A stretch of 17,230 nt of DNA from CAYOWK01 sp964407665 (lineage in GTDB: Bacteria; Pseudomonadota; Alphaproteobacteria; Caulobacterales; Hyphomonadaceae): contig CAYOWK010000067.1 in the NCBI GenBank assembly GCA_964407665.1, positions 1-17,230 on the forward strand, in the 5' to 3' direction. Shown one piece after another: positions 1 through 6,566 of the stretch. Below the pieces are notes generated by a model. The model saw only the letters and a list, made by a program, of their open reading frames with translations. It was not told where the DNA came from and did not search any database. Positions within the stretch are counted from its first letter, which is position 1, and each line of letters starts with the position of its first letter. The position numbers and the translations under genes were made by a program.

Positions 1-436
1 CCTTGATATTCGGGTTCAACGCGTAGTCTGACAGCTCGAACCGGACCTGATCGTTGCCCTTGCAGGTCGCGCCATTCGCAATGGCGTCGTCGCCAGATTC
101 GGCGGCGATCTCGACGAGGCGCTTGGCGATCAGGGGCCGGGCGATGGACGTGCCCAGCAGATACTGGCCTTCGTAGACAGCGTTGGCGCGGAACATAGGA
201 TTGACGAAGTCGCGCACGAATTCCTCGCGCACATCCTCGATGTAGATGTTCTCGGGCTTCACGCCCATCAGCTCGGCCTTCTTGCGCGCAGGCGCCAGTT
301 CCTCGCCCTGCCCCAGATCGGCGGTGAAGGTGACGACCTCGCAGCCATACTCGGTCTGCAGCCATTTCAGGATGATCGAGGTGTCGAGGCCGCCGGAATA
401 GGCGAGGACGACCTTCTTGGGCGGGGCCTTGGTCAT
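1..436 (-). CDS. argG: Argininosuccinate synthase, N-terminal part (cut by window edge)
   Basis: Joins citrulline and aspartate using ATP to make argininosuccinate, the next-to-last step of arginine synthesis, in the cytoplasm. The 145 visible residues start with the ATP pyrophosphatase loop AYSGGLDTS (residues 12-20). They continue through TADLGQGEE (about 38-46) and GTSIARPLIAK (95-105) to the substrate loop GATCKGNDQVRFE (122-134). This is the common bacterial/eukaryotic type, not the longer E. coli type. The ATG at 436-434 has GGAG eight bases upstream. The C-terminal two thirds or so lie beyond position 1. One oddity is Cys125 where this subfamily usually has Gly (GATGKGND). The gene is divergent from the TraB/GumN gene, with 140 bases between the starts to hold both promoters. 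Identity is very sure; regulation cannot be seen. Confidence 0.96.
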   Translation of the reverse strand, partial: MTKAPPKKVVLAYSGGLDTSIILKWLQTEYGCEVVTFTADLGQGEELAPARKKAELMGVKPENIYIEDVREEFVRDFVNPMFRANAVYEGQYLLGTSIARPLIAKRLVEIAAESGDDAIANGATCKGNDQVRFELSDYALNPNIK

Positions 437-576
437 GGGGGTGCGCTCCGGCAAGCCGTTCGGATGGATCGCCGCGCTTATACCTGCCGCCGGGTACGGG
501 GCAAGCTTCGGCCAGAAGCTGTGGCGCTGTCCCGCCGCTGACGTTACGTTGAAGGCAGACCGCGAGAGGATTGCGC

Positions 577-1455
577 ATGCGCTTCGACCGATCCTGCTGG
601 AGACGCCTGCGCCAGGCCGCCTGCGGGCTGGCTGTCGCAGCTGCCGCCCTCCCCGCCGCTGCCGAGCCCGCCCTTTGGGCGGTGAAGGATGCCGATTCGA
701 CGGTCTACCTGTTTGGCACGGTCCACATCCTGCGGCCCGAACTCGACTGGCGCTCACCGAAGATCGACCGGGCGATGGCCGAGTCCAGCGAGCTCTGGCT
801 GGAGATCGCCTATCTCTCCTCGCCCCTGGTGCAGGTGATGGCGTCCATTCCCCTGCTCCGCTATGGCCTCTCGAACGAGCCCCTGTCGGGCAAGCTGACC
901 CCCGCCGAGCTTGCCGCGCTGGACCGCGCCGCCCGCAAGGTCGGCATGACGGCCAAACAGCTCGACCCCTTCAAGCCCTGGCTCGCCGCTTCCCTTCTGT
1001 CTGCCCAGGAAGGCTACGACGCAAAGGCTGGCGCCGAGCACGTGCTCGAAACCGAGTTCAAGGCGCGGCGGGCGCCGCTCAAGGGCCTCGAGACCGTCGA
1101 TCAGCAGTTCCGCATGCTGGCCTCGATGCCGGATGACGACGCACTGGAATTCCTGCGCCAGTCGATCGAGGCGGACGCCGACGGCCCCGCCCTGCTCGAC
1201 CGCATGGTGTCGGTGTGGGCGGCCGGCGACGTCGCCGGCCTCGAGACGCTGATCGTGGCGGATCTGCAGACCGAGTCCGGCGCGATGTACGACATCCTGA
1301 TCGTCCAGCGGAACGCCGACTGGGCGGAGCAGATCGAGAAGCTGATGGCTGGCTCGGGGACCAGCTTCATCGCGGTGGGCGCCGGGCATCTAGTTGGCCC
1401 GGACAGCGTGCAGTCGCTTCTGGAGAAGAAGGGCCTGCGCGTCACCCGTCAGTAG
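577..1455 (+). CDS. TraB/GumN family protein, exported
   Basis: A 292-residue protein of the TraB/GumN family, related to the TIKI/ChaN-like putative metal-dependent hydrolases; the physiological substrate in bacteria is generally unknown. The N-terminus is a signal peptide: basic residues 1-12, a hydrophobic stretch about 13-27, and an AAA-E cleavage site near residue 29. The mature part opens with the family signature LWAVKDADSTVYLFGTVH (33-50), containing the GTVH motif (47-50). It has GLETVDQQ at 170-177 and ends with the second conserved histidine motif VGAGHL (267-272). I chose ATG 577 because GAGAGGA sits six bases before it; the in-frame TTG at 571 would follow that site without a spacer. 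The mature protein probably acts in the periplasm or at the outer envelope. It converges on the PfpI-like gene with only 18 bases between stops. Confidence 0.88.
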   Translation: MRFDRSCWRRLRQAACGLAVAAAALPAAAEPALWAVKDADSTVYLFGTVHILRPELDWRSPKIDRAMAESSELWLEIAYLSSPLVQVMASIPLLRYGLSNEPLSGKLTPAELAALDRAARKVGMTAKQLDPFKPWLAASLLSAQEGYDAKAGAEHVLETEFKARRAPLKGLETVDQQFRMLASMPDDDALEFLRQSIEADADGPALLDRMVSVWAAGDVAGLETLIVADLQTESGAMYDILIVQRNADWAEQIEKLMAGSGTSFIAVGAGHLVGPDSVQSLLEKKGLRVTRQ

Positions 1456-1473
1456 CCCGGCGCCGCACCAGAC

Positions 1474-2058
1474 CTAGAACAGCGCCCACTTGTAGTGCTT
1501 CGGGTGTCGCTCGCTATCGTCCCGCATGAATTCGCGGACGATCTCTGCGTTGAACGCATCGAGATCATCCGGCGTCCGTGACGTCACGAGCCCGGCGTCA
1601 TTGACGACAGCTTCATCGACGACGTCGGCGCCGGCGTTCGCCAGATCCTTCTGGACGGCCTTCACAGCCGTCATGCGCCGGCCGTTCACGAGGCCGGCCG
1701 AGATCAGGACCTGAGGCCCATGACAGATCGAGAAGACCGGCTTGCGGTGTGTGACGAAGGCGCCAGCAAAGCGGAGCGCATCCTTTTCGGTGCGCAGCGC
1801 ATCCGGGTTGAAGAGTCCGCCGGGGATCAGGATGGCGTCGTAGTCCTTCGGGTCCGCCTCTTGAAGCGTCTTGTCGACGGTGATTTCGCGGCCCTTCTCC
1901 ATATGCCGATAGCCGCTGATCGCGCCCGGCTTCAGCGAGATCACGTCAACCGATCCGCCTGCGGCCTCGATCGCGGCCTTGGGCGAGAACAGTTCGCTTT
2001 CCTCAAATCCATCGGCGGCGAGGATCGCGAGCCGCCGCGTATGCATCGTGTTTGCCAT
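1474..2058 (-). CDS. DJ-1/PfpI family protein (type 1 glutamine amidotransferase fold)
   Basis: A 194-residue protein with the DJ-1/PfpI fold, close in length and motifs to the YhbO/PfpI group. Members are reported as deglycases, glyoxalase-like stress proteins or intracellular proteases; which applies here cannot be told from sequence. Visible signatures are AILAADGFEESEL (11-23, with the conserved acidic residues Glu19/20), DAILIPGG (74-81) and the nucleophile elbow FSICHGPQ (109-116), with Cys112 followed by His113. TSRTPDDLDAF near the C-terminus matches the family's conserved end. There is no signal peptide, so it is cytoplasmic. The ATG at 2058-2056 has AGGAAGG about nine bases upstream. 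The VWA gene is transcribed away from it, with 165 bases between starts. Confidence 0.92.
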   Translation of the reverse strand: MANTMHTRRLAILAADGFEESELFSPKAAIEAAGGSVDVISLKPGAISGYRHMEKGREITVDKTLQEADPKDYDAILIPGGLFNPDALRTEKDALRFAGAFVTHRKPVFSICHGPQVLISAGLVNGRRMTAVKAVQKDLANAGADVVDEAVVNDAGLVTSRTPDDLDAFNAEIVREFMRDDSERHPKHYKWALF

Positions 2059-2223
2059 GGGTCGTCACCTTCCTGAACGTCACGCCCCCGGACCGTCACG
2101 TCGTCTGCGTTCGAAAGCGCACCGGCGCCGCTGAAGTTCCACAGTGCCGCCCTTGGCGTGCGACAATTCGCGCACCATCTCTGGCGCGGGCCTTGGGGGC
2201 CTTCCGCGAAAAGGGGATCGCCA

Positions 2224-2856
2224 ATGCACGCCTACATCCTGCTCGACCGCTCGGGCTCCATGCAGTCTCTCTGGGTCGAGGCGCTGTCCTCGGTGAACGC
2301 CTACGCGAAGGAGCTCGGCGCGAAGACCACGAAGGACGCCGGCGACAGCCACGTCACCCTCGCCGTGTTCGACAGCCAGGAGACGCTTCAGTTCGATCTC
2401 CTCCGCCGTAGCGTCCCTGCCCTGCACTGGGAGAATGTCTCGGACAAAGAAGCCAGCCCGCGCGGCATGACGCCTCTGCTCGATGCGATTGGCCGGCTGG
2501 TTGCGCTGGCAGAGACCGACAATCCGGACAAGGCGGTCATCGTGGTGATGACCGATGGTCAGGAGAACGCCAGCCGCGAAGTCACGCGCGATGGCGCCAG
2601 GGCGGCGCTGGATCGCGTCCGCAAGAAAGGCTGGGAGGTGGTCTTCCTCGGCGCCAACTTCGACAACATCAGCGATGCCGGATCCGTTGGCGTCGACGGC
2701 ATGCGCCAGATGTCGATGGCGCCGGGCGCGATGGGCGAAACCATGAAGCGCATGGCGATGAAGTCGCGCGCCTATTTTGAAACCGGCGAGGCCGTCGAGT
2801 TCAGCGAGGCGGATCGCGAAGCGGCGAATGAGCAGAGTGTGAAACAGCGCAAGTAG
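2224..2856 (+). CDS. Stand-alone von Willebrand factor A domain protein
   Basis: A 210-residue protein that is almost entirely one VWA domain. The metal-ion-dependent adhesion site is complete: DRSGS (Asp8, Ser10, Ser12), Thr83 in RGMTPL, and Asp111 in VVMTDGQEN. The segment GWEVVFLGANFDN (136-148) forms a late strand typical of small bacterial VWA proteins. No signal peptide or membrane segment is present, so a cytoplasmic protein-binding role is likely, but no partner (for example a MoxR-type ATPase) is encoded nearby. I chose ATG 2224 because AGGGGAT lies just upstream and the MIDAS strand begins at once. A GTG at 2158 would add 22 low-quality residues. The last 30 residues are charged and probably helical. 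The gene ends at the hairpin terminator it shares with the H1-like gene. Specific function unknown. Confidence 0.88.
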   Translation: MHAYILLDRSGSMQSLWVEALSSVNAYAKELGAKTTKDAGDSHVTLAVFDSQETLQFDLLRRSVPALHWENVSDKEASPRGMTPLLDAIGRLVALAETDNPDKAVIVVMTDGQENASREVTRDGARAALDRVRKKGWEVVFLGANFDNISDAGSVGVDGMRQMSMAPGAMGETMKRMAMKSRAYFETGEAVEFSEADREAANEQSVKQRK

Positions 2857-2893
2857 ATCGCGCTCACCAGCGCCACACGCAGGCACAAAAAGA

Positions 2894-2924
2894 AAGCGGC
2901 GGGACTGATCAGGTCCCGCCGCTT
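2894..2924. terminator. Strong bidirectional hairpin terminator
   Basis: Perfect 12-base-pair stem (AAGCGGCGGGAC at 2894-2905 with GTCCCGCCGCTT at 2913-2924) and a seven-base loop. On the minus strand it is followed by TTTCTTTTTG, a good U-tract, so it ends transcripts of the H1-like gene 23 bases after that gene's stop codon. It also lies 37 bases after the VWA gene on the plus strand, where the trailing T-run is weak, so it probably serves both convergent genes. Confidence 0.85.
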
Positions 2925-2947
2925 CCATATTCAGATGTTGAAGAAGC

Positions 2948-3304
2948 CTACTTGGCTTTTTTCGCTTTCGGGGCGGCCTTCTTGGCGGCGACCGGGGCTT
3001 TCTTCACAGCCGGAGCTTTCTTCGCCGTGGAAGCGGCGGCTTTCAGCGGGGCCTTTTTCGCGACGGGCTTCGCAACCGGCTTGGCGGCGGGCTTCTTCGC
3101 AACGGCCTTCACGACTTTCGGCGCGGCGGCTTTCTTGACGGCGGGTTTCGGAGCAGCAGCCTTGACCGCAACTTTCTTGGCGGGCTTGGCGACAGCTTTG
3201 ACAGTCTTCGTGGCGGCGGGTTGCGCGGCGACTTTTTTCTTCGGCGCGGGAGCAGCTTTCACGACAGCGGCGATTTTGGTTTTGGCTTGGGTCTTGGTGG
3301 TCAT
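2948..3304 (-). CDS. Histone H1-like lysine/alanine-rich DNA-binding protein
   Basis: A 118-residue, extremely basic low-complexity protein. By my count it has 35 lysines, no acidic, aromatic, arginine, glycine or cysteine residues, and uses only ten amino-acid types. It is built of degenerate KKAAAPK / AKPVAKKAP / KKAPVAAKK units like those of eukaryotic H1 tails and bacterial H1-like proteins (AlgP/HctB-type). Such proteins are thought to bind and compact DNA without a stable fold. The frame is supported by a GGAG site seven bases before the ATG (3304-3302) and by the strong terminator just after the stop. The shift-frame and antisense open frames over the same bases are composition artefacts. 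Its long upstream region suggests its own promoter. The class is clear, but the role in this organism (nucleoid packing or regulation) is inferred. Confidence 0.85.
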   Translation of the reverse strand: MTTKTQAKTKIAAVVKAAPAPKKKVAAQPAATKTVKAVAKPAKKVAVKAAAPKPAVKKAAAPKVVKAVAKKPAAKPVAKPVAKKAPLKAAASTAKKAPAVKKAPVAAKKAAPKAKKAK

Positions 3305-3688
3305 AGGTCGTCTCCAGTGTTTGCGTTTTGCTGTGCGTCTGACGTTTCGTGTTTAGCGGTCGGACCAGACGCGGGTTCAGGTTCGATGGGGCGAACTTGC
3401 CGTCAGTTCCTGAAGACAAAGTTGTCAAGAGCGAGTCCTGGACGCTCCACTCAACTTTTTTTCGTCCTCAATATCGAATTCCTGTCGGAATTCGCATCGC
3501 ATGACCAGTATAGAGTGCAGCCCTCGCGAGAGACGGCGATCCACGCGCTCTCTCGCATCGCGAGACAGACAGCTCAGAAAATTTTCGGGTGAAGGATCGA
3601 TGGCCGCGCATGCAGCAGGTCAGACGTCTCTCGCGCGCCCGTGGACAAACACGCACAAACGCCTGTGCTGCAGCGCTTTGCGCAATCG
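3305..3688. promoter_or_regulatory. 384-base non-coding region with H1-like promoter candidates and inverted repeats
   Basis: No credible gene is seen between the H1-like gene and purH, both on the minus strand. For minus-strand transcription there is an excellent -35 hexamer TTGACA at 3428-3423, but the -10 position 17 bases on (TGACGG) is poor. A second candidate -10, TATACT, is read from the minus strand near 3510-3515 without a good -35. There are two short perfect inverted repeats, at 3475-3494 and 3551-3565. No clear U-tract terminator follows purH. Short open frames here (about 62-64 codons) lack ribosome sites and recognisable sequence. Confidence 0.4.
3475..3494. repeat. Inverted repeat CGAATTCC-TGTC-GGAATTCG
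   Basis: Perfect eight-base arms with a four-base spacer, in the non-coding region upstream of the H1-like gene. It could be a dimeric regulator's operator or a small hairpin. It has no T-run beside it, so a terminator role is unlikely. Confidence 0.55.
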
Positions 3689-5308
3689 TCAGTGACGGAA
3701 GTGGCGCATGCCGGTGAACACCATCGCGATGCCGGCGGCGGCCGCCGCGTCGATCACCAGCCTGTCGTTCACCGAACCGCCGGGCTGGATCACGCAGGAC
3801 GCTCCAGCTTCGACTGCGGCAAGAAGACCGTCAGGGAACGGGAAGAAGGCTTCCGATGCAACGGCGCTGCCTTTTGTACGCGTCATCGGCCAGCCCGCAG
3901 CGGCACGCGCCTTCTCCGCCTTGTGAGCTGCAACGAATGTCGATTCCACGCGGCTTGTCTGGCCCGGACCGATGGCCGCCGTCACGCCGTCCTTCGCAAA
4001 CACGATGGCGTTGGACTTCACGTGCTTGGCGACTGTCATCGCGAACAGCATGTCGCGCACTTCGGCATCCGTGGGGTGGCGCTTCGTCACCACATTGAGT
4101 GCGCTGGCCGTCACGCGGCCCGTATCGCGGTCCTGGATGAGGAACCCGCCCGCGATGCTGCGCACCATCTGCCCCGGCGCCACCGGATCCGGCAGGCCGT
4201 CGGTGATGAGAAGGCGCAGGTTCTTCTTCTTGGCGAACACCGCCAGCGCGGCATCGTCCGCTCCCGGCGCGATGACGACCTCTGTAAAGATTTCAGCAAT
4301 CGCTTCAGCCGTTGCGCCGTCGAGCGGGACGTTGAGCGCGACGATGCCGCCGAACGCCGACTCGCGATCGCACGCGAGGGCTTCACGATAGGCTTCCAGC
4401 GCGCTTGCGCCCGTCGCAACGCCGCACGGATTGGCGTGCTTGATGATCGCAACCGCCGGTCCGTTTGCAGGATCGAACTCCGCCACCAGCTCGTAGGCGG
4501 CGTCGGTGTCGTTGATGTTGTTGTAGCTCAGCTCCTTGCCCTGAGCCTGACGGGCGGTGAGCACGCCCTTGCGCGGCGAGGCGCCCAGATAGACCGCGGC
4601 CGACTGGTGCGGGTTCTCGCCATAGCGCAGCGTCTGGCGCAGCTGGCCGCCAATGGCGCGCCAGGCGCCTGCGGGCTCTTCGACCTGACGCAGATACCAG
4701 TCCGAGATCGCCGCATCGTAGGCGGCGGTGCGGGCATAGGTCTTGGCGGCGAGCTTGCGGCGCAGAAGGGCCGACACTTCGCCCTGCCCGGCTTCCAGTT
4801 CAGCCAGAACCGCGTCGACATCATCGCCGTCGGTGCAAACTGCAACAAAGTCGGCGTTCTTGGCGGCGGCGCGCAGCATGGCCGGCCCGCCGATATCGAT
4901 GTTCTCGACGCAGTCATCGAAGCCCGCGCCGGACTGCACGGTCTGCTCGAACGGATAGAGATTGATCCACACCAGATCGATCGCCTCGATGCCATGCGTG
5001 CGGGCAGCTTCCGTGTGGCTGGCGTCATCGCGGCGATAGAGCAGTCCACCGTGCACGGCGGGGTGCAGCGTCTTCACCCGCCCATCCATCATCTCGGGAA
5101 AGCCCGTGAGATCCGACACGTCGCGAACCACAAGACCTGCATCCTTCAGCGCCTTCGATGTGCCGCCGGTCGACACAAGATCAACGCCCAGCGCCGCCAG
5201 ACGCTTTGCACGCTCGACCAGCCCGGTCTTGTCGGACACCGATATCAGCGCCCGCATGACCTTCACGGAACCTGCAGGCGGACGGGCGGGGACTTTGGGC
5301 GGGGACAT
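3689..5308 (-). CDS. purH: Bifunctional AICAR transformylase / IMP cyclohydrolase
   Basis: Carries out the last two steps of purine synthesis: transfer of a formyl group from 10-formyl-tetrahydrofolate to AICAR, then ring closure to IMP, in the cytoplasm. At 539 residues it has the family's usual length. The N-terminal cyclohydrolase domain (about 18-215) shows ALISVSDKTGL (20-30), STGGT (46-50), MDGRVKTLHP (74-83) and NIDIGGPAMLRAAAKN (136-151). The transformylase domain carries RYGENPHQ (228-235) and the catalytic KHANPCG (Lys290, His291). The usual PurH ending GMRHFRH is intact. The first 17 residues are an extra proline-rich lead-in. The start is fixed by AGGAG (5315-5319) six bases before the ATG. 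That site touches the end of the palindromic element in the leader. The gene is monocistronic between a terminator upstream and a long spacer downstream. Confidence 0.97.
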   Translation of the reverse strand: MSPPKVPARPPAGSVKVMRALISVSDKTGLVERAKRLAALGVDLVSTGGTSKALKDAGLVVRDVSDLTGFPEMMDGRVKTLHPAVHGGLLYRRDDASHTEAARTHGIEAIDLVWINLYPFEQTVQSGAGFDDCVENIDIGGPAMLRAAAKNADFVAVCTDGDDVDAVLAELEAGQGEVSALLRRKLAAKTYARTAAYDAAISDWYLRQVEEPAGAWRAIGGQLRQTLRYGENPHQSAAVYLGASPRKGVLTARQAQGKELSYNNINDTDAAYELVAEFDPANGPAVAIIKHANPCGVATGASALEAYREALACDRESAFGGIVALNVPLDGATAEAIAEIFTEVVIAPGADDAALAVFAKKKNLRLLITDGLPDPVAPGQMVRSIAGGFLIQDRDTGRVTASALNVVTKRHPTDAEVRDMLFAMTVAKHVKSNAIVFAKDGVTAAIGPGQTSRVESTFVAAHKAEKARAAAGWPMTRTKGSAVASEAFFPFPDGLLAAVEAGASCVIQPGGSVNDRLVIDAAAAAGIAMVFTGMRHFRH

Positions 5309-5317
5309 GGGCGGCTC

Positions 5318-5434
5318 CTAGAGCAGATGCCATTCAGGATGAAACATCCTGAATGCGGGAATCTGCCCGGTTTCAAAAGTGTAGAGCCCGATTCAGCCAT
5401 CAAGCTCATTCAGCTTGATGGCATAGGGCTCTAG
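5318..5434. repeat. 117-base two-palindrome intergenic element in the purH leader
   Basis: Bounded by inverted CTAGAGC (5318-5324) and GCTCTAG (5428-5434). First palindrome: CATTCAGGATG-AAA-CATCCTGAATG (5331-5355, eleven-base arms), with outer CAGAT/ATCTG pairing (5324-5328/5361-5365). Second palindrome: TAGAGCCC (5382-5389) pairing with GGGCTCTA (5426-5433), enclosing GCCATCAAGCT (5396-5406) and AGCTTGATGGC (5412-5422) around CATTC. The size, the double palindrome and the CTAG ends recall the RIME and Bru-RS families of non-autonomous elements in other alphaproteobacteria. That likeness is from memory, and only one copy lies in this window. Confidence 0.7.
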
Positions 5435-5503
5435 GCGAGATGGCGGCGCGATAACACCGGGGGCGCCCGTTGGCGAGTAGCCAGTTGGCGCACGACACAA
5501 ACG

Positions 5504-5536
5504 AAAAGGGCCGACCCCGCAGGACCGGCCCCCGAT
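5504..5536. terminator. Hairpin terminator after the dienelactone hydrolase-like gene
   Basis: GGGCCG (5508-5513) pairs with CGGCCC (5526-5531). On the minus strand the stem is followed by TTTTCG, and on the plus strand by ATTTTTT. It sits about 20 bases past the stop codon of the minus-strand hydrolase gene and separates it from purH. A second small hairpin, CTGGCC-GGATCA-GGCCAG (5546-5563), overlaps that stop codon. Confidence 0.6.
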
Positions 5537-5554
5537 TTTTTGAGGCTGGCCGGA

Positions 5555-6454
5555 TCAGGCCAGAGCAGTCTCGAACAGCGCCATCATGCGGCTCCAGGCC
5601 TTTTCGGCCTGGGCTTCGTCGTAGACCGCCGAATCCGGCGGGCACCAGCCGTGCTGCGCCGGATAGACCTCGATCTCGGCCGGACGGCTGTTGGCCGCAA
5701 ACGTCTCCTTGAGAACGTCCTTGGACTTCGGATCGCGCTCGTCGTCATTCACGGCGACCGCGATGAGGAAGCTGGCCTTCATCTTCGGGATGCCGAGATG
5801 CGGGCTGTCGGGAGCCTGGGTGACCAGACCGCCGCCGTGGAACGAACCGCCAGCGCCGATCCGGTCAGGCAGGGCAGCAGCCGTCCGCATCACGATAGGA
5901 CCGCCCATGCAGTAGCCGGTCGTCCCGACCTTGCGCTTGGTGTCGACCGCCTTCTGCTTGTCCAGCCAGCCAACGAAAGCGACGGCATCCGTCGTCTGGG
6001 TGGTCGCAGTCAGGGACTGCATCAGCGGAACAAGGCGGCCGCGAACGGCGGGGTCGGTGAACTTCTCGGTGGCCGCGTCGAAGACCACGCCCTTTGCCTT
6101 GCGATAGAAGGGGTTCACGACCAGCACCGAATAGCCGGATTCAGCGAGGCGCTTGCCCATCTGGCGGAAGGCCGGGCGCAGGCCCATGATGTCCGGCCAG
6201 ATCAGCACGGCAGCGTGCTTGCCCTTGGCAGGGTGGACGAAATACGCGTCCGCTACGCCATCCGGGGTCGTGATCTCGACGTCCTGCTCGACAACAGCAA
6301 GGGTTTCGCCGCTGGCCGTCTTGCCGCTCGCACAGGCTGCAAGACCGCCTGCAGCCAGCACCGTGAAGCCGCGACGCGACAGCTCACCTACGTTGCCGAG
6401 GCCGGCCTTCGCGAAAAAGGCCTTGTTGTCGTCTTCGGTATGTTCGTCGCACAT
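5555..6454 (-). CDS. Dienelactone hydrolase family protein, Tat-type lipoprotein signal
   Basis: A 299-residue alpha/beta hydrolase of the dienelactone hydrolase family; the true substrate is unknown and members act on varied esters and lactones. The N-terminus has a twin-arginine motif SRRGF (26-30), a hydrophobic stretch and a lipobox LAAC ending at Cys41. It is therefore predicted to be exported, probably folded, and lipid-anchored. Catalytic residues are visible: Cys182 in GYCMGG, Asp237/238 in AVNDDERDP and His268 in AQHGW. Family members often have a Glu in an EIFGL-like motif; here the matching stretch reads PDIMGL (87-92). I chose ATG 6454-6452 because GGAG precedes it by about six bases. 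A further upstream in-frame start at 6556 would add 34 unconvincing residues before the Tat motif. The gene lies 112 bases downstream of murJ on the same strand. Confidence 0.87.
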   Translation of the reverse strand: MCDEHTEDDNKAFFAKAGLGNVGELSRRGFTVLAAGGLAACASGKTASGETLAVVEQDVEITTPDGVADAYFVHPAKGKHAAVLIWPDIMGLRPAFRQMGKRLAESGYSVLVVNPFYRKAKGVVFDAATEKFTDPAVRGRLVPLMQSLTATTQTTDAVAFVGWLDKQKAVDTKRKVGTTGYCMGGPIVMRTAAALPDRIGAGGSFHGGGLVTQAPDSPHLGIPKMKASFLIAVAVNDDERDPKSKDVLKETFAANSRPAEIEVYPAQHGWCPPDSAVYDEAQAEKAWSRMMALFETALA

Positions 6455-6566
6455 GGCTGGCTCCACCCTCGGGTCTGGATCGATACCGCCTCTCATGCGG
6501 GCGGACGCCGGACCATAGAACCCGCCGCAATGGCGCGCCAAGGGGGCAAGCGACACAAATCCGGGA

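Noticed and set aside
2952..3356. 134-codon plus-strand frame encoding an Ala/Phe-rich hydrophobic protein
   Set aside because: The apparent membrane protein is just the complement of lysine/alanine codons in the H1-like gene; no ribosome site.
2931..3428. 165-codon minus-strand frame overlapping the H1-like gene
   Set aside because: Shifted frame of the repeat codons (Arg/Glu/Ser/Cys-rich); the H1-like frame has the ribosome site and a coherent repeat.
3641..5434. 597-codon open frame on the plus strand
   Set aside because: Antisense to purH, which is complete with all motifs; the plus product is unrecognisable.
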